Shown: positions 24,310 through 33,181 of the stretch, in pieces
How the letters are laid out: each line of letters starts with the position of its first letter
How positions within the stretch are numbered: position 1 is the first letter of the stretch
DNA from: Verrucomicrobiota bacterium
Lineage (GTDB): Bacteria > Verrucomicrobiota > Kiritimatiellia > CAIQIC01 > JAGNIJ01
Assembly: GCA_022710725.1 (NCBI GenBank)
Contig: JAKLGK010000002.1
Coordinates: 62,001-126,000 of the forward strand
Length of the DNA: 64,000 nucleotides
Direction of reading: 5' to 3'
Notes under the pieces: generated by a model
Databases searched by the model: none
Seen by the model: only the letters and a program-made list of their open reading frames with translations
What the model was told of the DNA's origin: nothing
Translations under genes and position numbers: made by a program

Positions 24310-26226
24310 ATGAAACCGGATGCGCTGACGCGCTGGACACCCGAGGATTCGGCGGAACTGTATGGGGTCAGGAACTGGGGGGCCGGGTACTTCGATGTCG
24401 CCGACAGCGGCGAGGTGATCGTGCGCCCGCGCGGCCGGGGCGGCGAGGTCAGCATCAGCCTCATGGAGATCGTTTCCGGCCTGAAGGCCCGCGGCCTGGG
24501 CATGCCGGTGCTCCTCCGGTTCGGCGACATCCTGGCGTCCCGCGTGGCCCAGCTCAACGCGAGCTTCGCCAAGGCGATGGCGGACGCGGGTTACACCGCC
24601 GAGTACCGCGGCGTCTACCCGATCAAGGTCAACCAGCAGCAGCAAGTGGTGGAGGCCGTGGTCGCCTTCGGCCGCCCCTTCCACCACGGTCTGGAAGCCG
24701 GCAGCAAGGCGGAACTGATCGCCGCGCTGGCCTACATAAGCGATCCCGAGGCCTTCATCGTCTGCAACGGCTACAAGGACGAGGAGTTCGTCGAACTGGC
24801 GCTGCACGCGCTCAAGATGGGCCTCCAGACGGTCATCGTGCTCGAGATGGCCGACGAGCTGCCGATGGTGATGGAGCGCGCGAAGGCCATCGGCGTCCGG
24901 CCCCGCCTCGGCGTGCGCGTGAAGCTCGCGACCCGCGGCGGCGGCCACTGGACGGATTCCGGCGGCGACCGTAGCACCTTCGGGCTCAACGCCTCGCAGA
25001 TCATCGACGTGGTGGACTGGCTGCGCGCGGAGAACGCGCTGGATTGCCTGCACATGCTCCACTATCACATCGGCTCGCAGATCCCGAACATCCGCAGCGT
25101 GCGGGCCGCGGCGTCGGAGGCCTGCCGGTTCTACGTGGACCTGGTCAAGGAAGGCGCGAAGATGGGCGTGCTGAACGTCGGCGGCGGCCTGGCCGTGGAC
25201 TACGACGGCTCGCACACGAACTTCCAGAGCAGCAGCAACTACGCCGTGGACGAGTACGCAGCCGACATCGTCGAAGTCGTCATGAAGGTGTGCAACGTCG
25301 CCCAGGTGCCGCACCCCGTGCTCGTCAGCGAGTCCGGCCGCGCCACGGTCGCCCACCACTCGGTGCTGCTGTTCAACATGCTCGAGTCGACCCGGTTCGA
25401 GAGCCATGGCCTGCCCGACGGGCTGCCCCCGGACGCCCCGGAGCCGCTGCGCCAGCTCATGGACGTGAGCGCCTCGCTGACCTCGAAGAACGTCCAGGAG
25501 TGTTACCACGACGCCGTCTATTACCGGGACGAGACGCGCGCCCTGCACGAGGTCGGCTCCGTGTCACTCCGGTACCGCGCGCTGGCGGAGCGCATCTTCT
25601 GGAGCATCGTCACGCGGATCGCCGCCGAAATCCAGGGCCGCAAGTACGTCCCCGACGAGTTGAGCGGCCTCGAGGTCGCCATCGCCGACGTGTACTACGG
25701 GAACTTCAGCGTGTTCCAGTCCCTGCCGGACGTGTGGGCCATCGACCAGCTCTTCCCGGTCATGCCCGTGCACCGCCTCAAGGAGGCGCCGACCCGCCAG
25801 GCCACGATCTCGGACATCACCTGCGACTGCGACGGCAAGATCGACCGCTTCATCGACCTGCACGACGTCCGCCAGACGCTGCCCGTCCACGAACTGAACG
25901 ACTCCGGGGAGTACTACGTGGGCGTCTTTCTCGTCGGCGCGTACCAGGAGACCCTCGGCGACCTGCATAACCTGCTGGGCGATACGAACGTCGTCAACCT
26001 GCGCATCGGGGAGGGCGGCACCGTGGAGTACGCGCACGAGATCGCGGGCGATACCGTGGCCGACGTGCTCTCGTACGTGGAGTACAACCCGCAGGAGATG
26101 CTCGACCGGATGCGCAAGAACGCCGAGCAGGCCGTCCGGGCCGGCCGCATCACGGTCGAGGAGCGCCGCCAGTTGATGCAGGCGTACGAGGCCGGCCTCC
26201 GCGGGTACACCTACTTCGAGAAGTAA
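24310..26226 (+). CDS. speA: Biosynthetic arginine decarboxylase
   Basis: 638 residues, usual size for the PLP-dependent, alanine-racemase-fold SpeA family. It converts arginine to agmatine, the entry to putrescine and spermidine. The PLP lysine is in YPIKVNQ (about Lys107). Other blocks are GLEAGSKAEL, HYHIGSQIPNI, NVGGGLAVDYDG, and the C-terminal NLLGDTNVVNLRI and YVEYNPQEML blocks. Start chosen at 24310, where AGGAG lies a short distance upstream; a 7-residue longer reading from 24289 is less likely. No agmatinase or agmatine deiminase gene is beside it. Spermidine made via this route would generate MTA, the substrate of the MtnP encoded at 2778. Confidence 0.94.
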   Translation: MKPDALTRWTPEDSAELYGVRNWGAGYFDVADSGEVIVRPRGRGGEVSISLMEIVSGLKARGLGMPVLLRFGDILASRVAQLNASFAKAMADAGYTAEYRGVYPIKVNQQQQVVEAVVAFGRPFHHGLEAGSKAELIAALAYISDPEAFIVCNGYKDEEFVELALHALKMGLQTVIVLEMADELPMVMERAKAIGVRPRLGVRVKLATRGGGHWTDSGGDRSTFGLNASQIIDVVDWLRAENALDCLHMLHYHIGSQIPNIRSVRAAASEACRFYVDLVKEGAKMGVLNVGGGLAVDYDGSHTNFQSSSNYAVDEYAADIVEVVMKVCNVAQVPHPVLVSESGRATVAHHSVLLFNMLESTRFESHGLPDGLPPDAPEPLRQLMDVSASLTSKNVQECYHDAVYYRDETRALHEVGSVSLRYRALAERIFWSIVTRIAAEIQGRKYVPDELSGLEVAIADVYYGNFSVFQSLPDVWAIDQLFPVMPVHRLKEAPTRQATISDITCDCDGKIDRFIDLHDVRQTLPVHELNDSGEYYVGVFLVGAYQETLGDLHNLLGDTNVVNLRIGEGGTVEYAHEIAGDTVADVLSYVEYNPQEMLDRMRKNAEQAVRAGRITVEERRQLMQAYEAGLRGYTYFEK

Positions 26227-26239
26227 GGCGTTCCGCCGT

Positions 26240-27796
26240 TCAGTCGTGGCGGCGGAACCGGATGTCCTTTTCCATGGTGGCCAGTTCCTGGCCGTCCTGC
26301 AGCAGCTGGCTCTTGAGCGTCCAGATCACGCCCGGCCGCAGGCGCGAGGTCGGGATCATGATATCGGTGAGCTTGCGCGTCTCGCGCGGGGCCAGGTCGA
26401 AAGGCTCCTCGCCCTCGCCCAGGATCCGCCCGGCCCGGTCGGTCAGGCGCCACCGCTCGGAGTATCCTTTCAGCGGCTGCGCGGAAAGCGAGCGCGCCCA
26501 GAGGGACGCCTGGAGCAGGTCGCCCGCCACCGGCATCAGCGAGTCCGTGGCGAACCACCAGAAGGTGGCGGGCGTCTTGCGGGACAGCGACCGGATGGCC
26601 TTGCGCATCAGGGTCCGGCGGTACTCCGTGCTGCGGCATTCCGATTTCAGGCGCAGGCCGGTCCGCGCCAGGGGATCGGACTGGAAGGTCCGCCAGACCA
26701 GGCTGCGCTCCAGGTAGTTGGCCATCGCCAGGAACAGGCGGGCCTGGTGATCCGTCGAGTAGTACCTGCTCCGCTCGCCGGTCCGCCAGTTGATGTGGTC
26801 GCAGTACCCGGCCGACGACTTCCGGAGCCCGCGGGCCGGCGGGAGCAGGGCCCCCATTTCCTCCAGCGCTTCGAAGTTGTTCAATACCTCGCGCGGGAAG
26901 AAGGGCAGGGCCTGCGCCGAGACATACGGGTGGACCAGCGGGAAGGTGGGCGCCTCGGCGGCCGGGACCCGTGCCTCCGGGTCCCATCCCCAGGCCGGCG
27001 AGCCGATGTTCAGCGCGTGCTCGATCTGGCGCCATGCGGCCAGCATGTCCGCCTTCCCGAAGCAGGTGCCGCGGGGGTCGAGGAAGAGGCTGCCGTAGAT
27101 CGGGCGGAGCGGGGTCTCGGTCACCTCTCTGGCTTCCGGCCAGGTCGAGGGAGGAACCTTCCCCGTCGCGATCATCAGGAAATGCGCCAGCCGCAGCCCG
27201 TCGTCCGTGGCCGGGTCCGTCGGATCACGGGCCGAGCTCTTGTCGATGTCGAACCGGCGGTACAGACGCCGCGTCTCCCGGTCGTAGAAGGCGTCCCAGG
27301 GAATGGTGGCCAGGATATCCGTGCAGCGGCGGGCCAGCCGGGGGAAGGTGGCGCGCACCACCATGATGCCCGCCGGCAGGTTCATGTACGAAGCCAGGGT
27401 GCCGTCGCCGGGGATCGGATCGTTGTCCTGGCCGTTGGCCGGGAGGACGTCGGGATAAATGCGGTTCCAGTGCGGGAGCGTATCCAGGCTGGACAGGATG
27501 CGCTCGATGCGTTGGACGGCCTCGTCCTCCTGGATGTACCCGAGTCGGTTGGCCGCGCAAAGGGAGGCCAGGTAGAGGCCGACCGTGGACGAGGTGGTCC
27601 GGCTGCGGGATAGCGTCGATTCGTACGGGAGGCCGCTGACTTCCGAGTACATCTCGTCGAGGCCTTCCCACGTGTTCTGCATCAGCGTGCCAAGGCGGCG
27701 GCGCTCGTTCCGGTTGAGATTGTCGGGCCAGGACGCGGCTTGGACCAGCGAAACGACGGACAACATGATGCCCACGGCGACCAGTAACTTCTTCAC
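26240..27796 (-). CDS. Secreted DUF3131/glucoamylase-like protein
   Basis: 518 residues from a GTG start with GGGAGG upstream. Signal peptide residues 1-20 (MKKLLVAVGIMLSVVSLVQA). The helical block TTSSTVGLYLASLCAANRLGYI (start shown from the Thr pair) is typical of the DUF3131 / glucoamylase-like (alpha/alpha)-barrel families, some members of which act on beta-1,2-glucans or exopolysaccharides. Further conserved-looking stretches are YYSTDHQARLFLAMANY and FWWFATDSLMP. A C-terminal beta domain (from about residue 415) begins SLSAQPLKGYSERW. Catalytic acids cannot be assigned safely. It is convergent with speA, 13 bp away. Likely periplasmic or surface carbohydrate handling. Confidence 0.6.
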   Translation of the reverse strand: MKKLLVAVGIMLSVVSLVQAASWPDNLNRNERRRLGTLMQNTWEGLDEMYSEVSGLPYESTLSRSRTTSSTVGLYLASLCAANRLGYIQEDEAVQRIERILSSLDTLPHWNRIYPDVLPANGQDNDPIPGDGTLASYMNLPAGIMVVRATFPRLARRCTDILATIPWDAFYDRETRRLYRRFDIDKSSARDPTDPATDDGLRLAHFLMIATGKVPPSTWPEAREVTETPLRPIYGSLFLDPRGTCFGKADMLAAWRQIEHALNIGSPAWGWDPEARVPAAEAPTFPLVHPYVSAQALPFFPREVLNNFEALEEMGALLPPARGLRKSSAGYCDHINWRTGERSRYYSTDHQARLFLAMANYLERSLVWRTFQSDPLARTGLRLKSECRSTEYRRTLMRKAIRSLSRKTPATFWWFATDSLMPVAGDLLQASLWARSLSAQPLKGYSERWRLTDRAGRILGEGEEPFDLAPRETRKLTDIMIPTSRLRPGVIWTLKSQLLQDGQELATMEKDIRFRRHD

Positions 27797-27921
27797 GGCA
27801 CAAACCTCCCGGACAAAAAGCGAGACCGCTCATAGGATAATGGGCCGGGGGCCCAGGTCAATCCCGCATTCGGCCGCTTTACGGGGTTGCGCGCGGTCAG
27901 GCCTTGGGTCAGGATGCCGGC

Positions 27922-29292
27922 ATGGCGGACCATGTCCATTTCGTGGGCGTCGCCGGCGTCGGCATGAGCGCCCTGGCCCAGGCGCTGCTGGCCCGCGGCG
28001 CGCGCGTCACGGGGTCGGATCGTTTCCTCGACCAGGGCCAGCCCCCGGAATCGCTCGCCGTGCTCCGGGCGGCGGGCGTGGAACTCGCGCCCCAGGACGG
28101 CTCCGGCGTGACGGCCGCGACCCGGGCCGTGGTCGTCAGCACCGCCGTGGAGCCGGATAACCGCGATGTGGCCGCCGCCCGCTCGCGCGGCGTCGAGGTC
28201 GTGCACCGGGCGGAGATGCTGGCGCGCCTCGTCCGCGGCCGGCGGCTGCTGGCGGTGGCCGGCACGTCGGGCAAGACCACCGTCACGGGGCTCGTCGGCT
28301 GGTTGCTGGAGCGGTGCGGCCGGAATCCCACCATCGTCAACGGCGGCGCCGTGCTGGGCTGGAAAGGCCCGCGCTCGCTCGGCAATTTCCGCGCGGGGCG
28401 CGACGACCTCTGGGTCATCGAGGCGGACGAAAGCGACCGATCCTTCCTGCAGTTCGATCCCGACTGGGAAATCATCACTAACCTGTCGCGCGATCATTTC
28501 GAGCTGGGGGAAACGACGGACCTTTTCCGCTCCTTCGCGCGCCGGGCCGCGTCGGGCGTCGTGTGCGGGCCCGGCGTGGCCGGGCTCCTCCGGGCCGGCC
28601 AGGCCGATCCCGGCCAGGCCATGCTGTTCGAGGAATCGTTGGAGCTGGTGCCGCGCGGATTCGTCCGCGAGGACGTGACCTTCGAGGTGCCGCTCCCGGG
28701 CCGGCACAATGTCGAAAACGCCTGGCTGGCCGTTCAGTTGTGCCGGCATCTCGGCCTGCATGGGGGCCCCCTGCGCATGGCGCTGGCTTCCTTCCCGGGC
28801 ATCGAGCGGCGGCTGGAGCGGGCGGGGGAGGCCGCAGGAGTCGCCGTGGTGGACGACTACGCCCACAACCCGGCCAAGATTGCGGCCGCGTGGAGCACGA
28901 TGGCCGGGCGGCACGCCCGCGTGCTGGGCGTATGGCGGCCGCACGGATTCGGTCCCCTCGCGGCCATGATGCCCGAACTCGTGGAATCGTTGCTCCGTGT
29001 CATGCGTCCGGCCGATCAGCTTTTCCTGCTGCCGGTTTTTTACGCGGGCGGCACCGCGCGGCAAACGGTCTCCTCCGAGGACCTGGCGAGCCGCCTGCAG
29101 GCCGCCGGAAGGACCGCGGTCGCGATGGAATCCTACGATGCCCTGGAGCATAGAGTGCTGGCCGTCGCGCATCCGGGCGATCTCGTGCTCGTCATGGGGG
29201 CCCGCGATCCCGAGTTGCCGCGCTTTGCGCGGAGGATGGTCCATTCCCTGGCGAGCCGGCCGGCCGGCGGGGCGCCGGCCGGTGTCCTTTAA
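27922..29292 (+). CDS. murC: UDP-N-acetylmuramate--L-alanine ligase (MurC)
   Basis: 456 residues. Adds L-Ala to UDP-MurNAc in the cytosol. N-terminal nucleotide-binding motif HFVGVAGVGMSALAQ, ATP loop AVAGTSGKTTVTGL, the EADESDRSFL block (MurC type rather than Mpl type), NLSRDHFEL, and HNVENAWLAV. The C-terminal domain has DDYAHNPAKI. Start chosen at ATG 27922 so that the motif begins at residue 4; a TTG at 27904 is the alternative. It lies outside the dcw cluster, which here stops at ftsW and lacks murC, so this may be the cell's MurC. The short overall length and loosely matching middle domain leave some room for a specialised paralogue. Confidence 0.82.
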   Translation: MADHVHFVGVAGVGMSALAQALLARGARVTGSDRFLDQGQPPESLAVLRAAGVELAPQDGSGVTAATRAVVVSTAVEPDNRDVAAARSRGVEVVHRAEMLARLVRGRRLLAVAGTSGKTTVTGLVGWLLERCGRNPTIVNGGAVLGWKGPRSLGNFRAGRDDLWVIEADESDRSFLQFDPDWEIITNLSRDHFELGETTDLFRSFARRAASGVVCGPGVAGLLRAGQADPGQAMLFEESLELVPRGFVREDVTFEVPLPGRHNVENAWLAVQLCRHLGLHGGPLRMALASFPGIERRLERAGEAAGVAVVDDYAHNPAKIAAAWSTMAGRHARVLGVWRPHGFGPLAAMMPELVESLLRVMRPADQLFLLPVFYAGGTARQTVSSEDLASRLQAAGRTAVAMESYDALEHRVLAVAHPGDLVLVMGARDPELPRFARRMVHSLASRPAGGAPAGVL

Positions 29293-29328
29293 ACTTCATT
29301 CCGGTGTGCTATGTTGCTGCCGGGAACC

Positions 29329-30048
29329 ATGAAGTCTCGTTCGACATATGGGGCGCTGTGGATGGTGTTCGCCCTGGCTGGGAATCCGGGGCCGGCCGCA
29401 TCCCAGCCGACGCCCGTTCCGCCTGGGGTGGTGGAGCTCCCGCCGCCCCGAACGTCCGGTCGTCTTTCCGTGGAGGAGGCTCTCCAGCAACGGCGCTCCA
29501 TTCGGCAATACGCGGAAAAACCTCTCGGCCTGGAGCAGGCTGGACAGTTGCTGTGGGCCGCCCAAGGCATTACCCGCCCCGAAGACGGCGGCCGCACCGC
29601 GCCCTCCGGCGGCCAGTTGTATCCCCTCACCGTGTACCTGGCCGCGACCCGCGTGTTGGACCTGGCGCCGGGAGTCTACCGGTACGAGCCGTCCGGGCAC
29701 CGCCTGGTCCCCGTCATGCGAAACGCCGTCGAGGAGCTCGCCCAGGCCGGACCGAACGGCGCGTTCCTCCGTAAGGCCGCCGCCGTCCTGGTCCTGGTGG
29801 GCGATGCCCAGCGGGCCGAGGCGCGCTACGGGCCGGGGTATCGTTCTTACATGGATCTCGAGGCCGGCCACGCGTCCCAGAACGTGTATCTCCAGGCCGT
29901 CGCGCTCGGGCTGGGTACCGTAGCCGCGAACTTCTTCGACGCGACGCAGGTCCGGCGGGCCTTGCGTCTGCCGAAAGGCCTCGAGCCCTTGAGCATCATG
30001 CCCGTGGGGATTCCGGCGGCCGCGGGGAGCGGCGCAGCGCCAGATTGA
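29329..30048 (+). CDS. Exported SagB-type nitroreductase-fold flavoprotein
   Basis: About 239 residues (245 if the ATG at 29311 is used). An N-terminal hydrophobic segment ending ALAGNPGPAASQ looks like a signal peptide. The rest is a nitroreductase/SagB domain: VEEALQQRRSIRQYAEKPL, QLLWAAQGITR, APSGGQLYPL, DLEAGHASQNVYLQAVALGLG and the ending LSIMPVGIP. SagB proteins bind FMN and oxidise azolines in peptide natural products, but many stand-alone members have unknown substrates. No precursor peptide, cyclodehydratase or transporter is nearby. The 3' end overlaps the convergent ATP-grasp gene by 53 bp. Export would be unusual for this family. Confidence 0.8.
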   Translation: MKSRSTYGALWMVFALAGNPGPAASQPTPVPPGVVELPPPRTSGRLSVEEALQQRRSIRQYAEKPLGLEQAGQLLWAAQGITRPEDGGRTAPSGGQLYPLTVYLAATRVLDLAPGVYRYEPSGHRLVPVMRNAVEELAQAGPNGAFLRKAAAVLVLVGDAQRAEARYGPGYRSYMDLEAGHASQNVYLQAVALGLGTVAANFFDATQVRRALRLPKGLEPLSIMPVGIPAAAGSGAAPD

Positions 30049-31018
30049 GGATGTGCCCGATCAGCGCCGCGTGCTCCATGCCCTCCAGGGCGGCGGCCTG
30101 CGGGAGTTCGGCGTCGCGCGAGATGTCGGGATTCGGGTTGGCCTCGATGAACACGATCTCGCCCCCCGGCGTCAGCCGCAGGTCGACGCGCCCGTAATCG
30201 CGCAGCTTGAGCAGCTCGAACACGCGCCGGCTGAAGAGGCTTATCCTCCGGAGCGTGGCGGGGTCCAGTTCGGCCGGCTGGTAGCGGATGTTCCACTTTT
30301 CCCGGTAGGCGGGGTCCCACTTGACCCTCGCCGTGGCGATCGGCGGCCCGCCTTCGCCGGCCCGGCCAAAGAGCAGCTCCCACGGGGGAAACGCATGCCG
30401 CTTCTGGTTGCCCACCACCCCGATGTACAGTTCCCGGCCCTCGACGTATTCCTCGCAGATCGCCGGCTGGTTCCGCCCCTCGTGGATCATGCGGACGCGT
30501 TCCTCGAGTTCGCTTGCCGAGCGCACCACGGAGGAGAGCGAGATGCCGTCCGAACCGTCCTCGAACATGGGTTTGACGATGGCGGGGAACCGCAGGCAGC
30601 CGGCCGGTTTCCTCCGGCCGGGGGGCACCTCGGCGAAACGCGGCACGCGGATGCGGTGGTACCCGAGGATGCGCTTGCCGGCGGCCTTGTCCCGGCAGAG
30701 CCAGAGCCCGGCGGGGCCGGTGCCCGTGTAGGGAAGGTGCAGCAGTTCGAGCAGGGCCGCGACGTTCAGATCCTTGCGGCGGTCGCCCTCGAAACGCTCG
30801 GTGAGATTGAAGACCAAGCCCGCGCCGGAGCCTTTCAGCGCGTGCATCGTCTCCAGGACGTCGGGCCCGAACGGGATCACCGCGGCCTCATGGCCCAGCG
30901 CGCGCACGGCCGCCGCGACGTGGGCTTCCATCTCGGTGCGCGAGGACTTCGTCCGCCCCTCGAATTGCGGGTCGCCGGGCAGCACGGCCTCGAGGTCCAC
31001 CAGCAGCACGATCTTCAT
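29996..31018 (-). CDS. ATP-grasp ligase, D-alanine--D-alanine ligase-like
   Basis: 340 residues. An N-terminal Rossmann-like domain (VLLVDLEAVLPGDPQFEG) leads to NLTERFEGDRRKDLNVAALLELL and YTGTGPAGLWLCRDKAAGK, then the ATP-grasp core with FPAIVKPMFEDGSDGIS, CEEYVEGRELYIGVVGN, YGRVDLRLTPGGEIVFIEANPNPDIS. The final ExNPNPD carries metal ligands. It belongs to the Ddl-like branch, but the insertion around FPPWELLFGRAGEG differs from true Ddl, so the product could be another dipeptide or peptide ligation. AAAGG precedes the ATG. It overlaps the convergent SagB-like gene at the 3' end. Confidence 0.82.
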   Translation of the reverse strand: MKIVLLVDLEAVLPGDPQFEGRTKSSRTEMEAHVAAAVRALGHEAAVIPFGPDVLETMHALKGSGAGLVFNLTERFEGDRRKDLNVAALLELLHLPYTGTGPAGLWLCRDKAAGKRILGYHRIRVPRFAEVPPGRRKPAGCLRFPAIVKPMFEDGSDGISLSSVVRSASELEERVRMIHEGRNQPAICEEYVEGRELYIGVVGNQKRHAFPPWELLFGRAGEGGPPIATARVKWDPAYREKWNIRYQPAELDPATLRRISLFSRRVFELLKLRDYGRVDLRLTPGGEIVFIEANPNPDISRDAELPQAAALEGMEHAALIGHILNLALRRSPRPPESPRA

Positions 31019-31091
31019 GCGCGCCTTTCACGGCCATTCAATTCTATTTGCGCCCCGTGCGCAAGGGCTTAAAGCGGTCCGTGTTCTGCAT

Positions 31092-31119
31092 TTGAACATC
31101 GGGCGGCGGGGACTATAAT
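31092..31119 (+). promoter_or_regulatory. Promoter for metG
   Basis: TTGAAC and a consensus TATAAT are separated by 16 bp, 67 bp upstream of the metG ATG. It is the best -10 match I saw in the window. Confidence 0.6.
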
Positions 31120-31186
31120 GCCCGCGTTTTGCCAGGCCCGGCCGGCGCAGGACGCCGGGCGGAGCAGCGGACCGGAAAGGCCCGAT

Positions 31187-33169
31187 ATGAACAGAGCGAA
31201 ATTTTACGTCACGACACCGATTTATTATGTGAATGACCAGCCGCACATCGGCCATGCCTTCACCACGATCCTGGCCGACGTGCTGGCGCAGTACCACCGC
31301 CTGCTGAAGGTTCCGACTCATTTCCTCACGGGAACGGACGAGCACGGCCAGAAGGTGCAGAAGGCCGCCCAGGCCGCCGGTATCACCCCGCAGGAGCAGG
31401 CCGACCGTACGGTCGTGCGGTTCCAGGCCCTGTGGAAGAAGCTGCACATCACGAACGACGACTTCATCCGCACCACGGAGGAGCGCCACAAGAAAGTCGT
31501 GCAGAAAATCCTGCAGGACCTGTACGACCGCGGCGAGATCTACCGCGCCGAGTACGACGGCTGGTACTGCGTGCCGGACGAGCGGTTCTTCATGGAGAAG
31601 GACCTGGCGGACGGCAAGTGCCCCGAGTGCGGGCGGCCGGTCGAGAAGCTCACGGAGGCGAATTACTTCTTCCGGATGAGCAAGTACCAGGAGTGGCTCG
31701 TTCAATACATCGAAGAGCACCCGGCCTTCATCCAGCCCGAGTCGCGGCGCAACGAGACGCTCGGCTTCCTGCGCAAGCCGCTGACCGACCTGTGCATCTC
31801 GCGCCCGAAAAGCCGGATGGGGTGGGGCATCGACCTTCCGTTCGACCCCGAGTACGTCACCTATGTCTGGTTCGACGCGCTGGTCAACTACGTCAGCGCG
31901 GTCGGCTACCTGGAGGATTCCGCGCTCTTCGCGAAATGGTGGCCCGCCAGCTTCCACCTGGTCGGCAAGGACATCCTCACCACGCACACCGTGTACTGGC
32001 CCACGATGCTCAAGGCCATGGACCTCCCGATGCCGGAGACCGTGTTCGCGCACGGGTGGTGGCTGTCCGGCGAAGACAAGATGAGCAAGTCGCGCGGCAA
32101 CGTGGTCCGCCCGATGGATATGATCGAGCGGGTGGGCGTGGACGCCTTCCGCTATTTCCTGATCGCGGAGATGGTGATGGGGCAGGATGCGTCGTTCACC
32201 GAGGATGCCTTCACGCGCCGGTACAACGCCGATCTCGCGAACGATCTCGGCAACCTGCTCAACCGCGTGCTGGCGATGATCGGCAAGTATTGCGGCGGCG
32301 CGATGCCCGAGCCGTCCGCGGCGGCGCTGGAGGAGCCCGACGGCAAGGCGTTGTGGGACAAAGTCCAGGGCGCGGTGCGGGGCATGGAGGCCGCGCTGGA
32401 GCAGATGAAGCTCAACGAGGGGATCGGGCAGGTGATCGCCGCCGTCCGCGAGGTCAACCGGTTCCTGGAGCGGCGCCAGCCGTGGACGCTGGCGAAGTCC
32501 GAGGATCCCGTGCCGCTGCGCAACTGCCTGTACGCCGCGTCCGAGGCGCTGCGCGTGCTGGGCGGGCTGCTCTATCCCGTCATGCCCGGCAAGATGGCGG
32601 AACTGCGCAAGGCCCTCGGGATGGCCCGCCCGAAGCCGGACATCCGACGCTTCGGCGCATGGGGCGTTTTGAAACCGGGCGTGCCCGTGCGCGCGCCGGG
32701 CGCGCTGTTCCCGCGCCTCGTCGATGAAAAGGAAAAGGGCGCGGAGCAGCAGACTGAATTGATCCCCACCGCGCCGGCCGCGGCGCCCGCGGCCCCCGCG
32801 CCGTCCGTTCCGCCTCCCGCCGCGGAGAAGCCGCCGGCGGCCGAGGGGCTGATCGAGTACGGCGACTTCTCGAAGGTCCAGCTTCGCACCGCGAAGATTC
32901 TCCAGGCCTTCAAGATCCAGGGCGCCACGAAGCTGTTACGTCTCGAGGTGCTGATGGGCGAGGAGCGGCGGCAGATCGTCGCGGGCATCGCGCTGCATTA
33001 CGAGCCGGAACAGTTGATCGGTAAGACCATCGTCATGGTGGCCAACCTGAAGCCCGCCGTCATCCGCGGCGTGGAGTCGCAGGGCATGCTGTTGGCCGCG
33101 ACCAAGGGCGAACGGTTGAAGCTGGTCACCGTCGACGGCGACCAGGCCAGCGGCGCCGTGGTGAAGTAG
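31187..33169 (+). CDS. metG: Methionine--tRNA ligase
   Basis: 660 residues, class I synthetase charging tRNA-Met. HIGH-type motif PHIGHAF near residue 20, GTDEHGQKVQ, one zinc site with CPECG, TYVWFDALVNY, and KMSKSRGNV for the KMSKS loop. The helical anticodon domain follows (DLGNLLNRVL). An Ala/Pro-rich linker (about 525-555) leads to a C-terminal EMAPII-like tRNA-binding OB fold (EYGDFSKVQLRTAKIL), which usually dimerises the enzyme. Start at 31187 follows GGAAAGG; upstream in-frame codons to 31118 overlap the promoter. It is followed by a convergent aminopeptidase 12 bp away. Confidence 0.95.
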   Translation: MNRAKFYVTTPIYYVNDQPHIGHAFTTILADVLAQYHRLLKVPTHFLTGTDEHGQKVQKAAQAAGITPQEQADRTVVRFQALWKKLHITNDDFIRTTEERHKKVVQKILQDLYDRGEIYRAEYDGWYCVPDERFFMEKDLADGKCPECGRPVEKLTEANYFFRMSKYQEWLVQYIEEHPAFIQPESRRNETLGFLRKPLTDLCISRPKSRMGWGIDLPFDPEYVTYVWFDALVNYVSAVGYLEDSALFAKWWPASFHLVGKDILTTHTVYWPTMLKAMDLPMPETVFAHGWWLSGEDKMSKSRGNVVRPMDMIERVGVDAFRYFLIAEMVMGQDASFTEDAFTRRYNADLANDLGNLLNRVLAMIGKYCGGAMPEPSAAALEEPDGKALWDKVQGAVRGMEAALEQMKLNEGIGQVIAAVREVNRFLERRQPWTLAKSEDPVPLRNCLYAASEALRVLGGLLYPVMPGKMAELRKALGMARPKPDIRRFGAWGVLKPGVPVRAPGALFPRLVDEKEKGAEQQTELIPTAPAAAPAAPAPSVPPPAAEKPPAAEGLIEYGDFSKVQLRTAKILQAFKIQGATKLLRLEVLMGEERRQIVAGIALHYEPEQLIGKTIVMVANLKPAVIRGVESQGMLLAATKGERLKLVTVDGDQASGAVVK

Positions 33170-33181
33170 CCGCGACGCAGA

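Noticed and set aside
23747..24340. N-terminal extension of fabI on the minus strand
   Set aside because: It is antisense to the small coiled-coil gene, and a strong ribosome-binding site defines the start at 23746.
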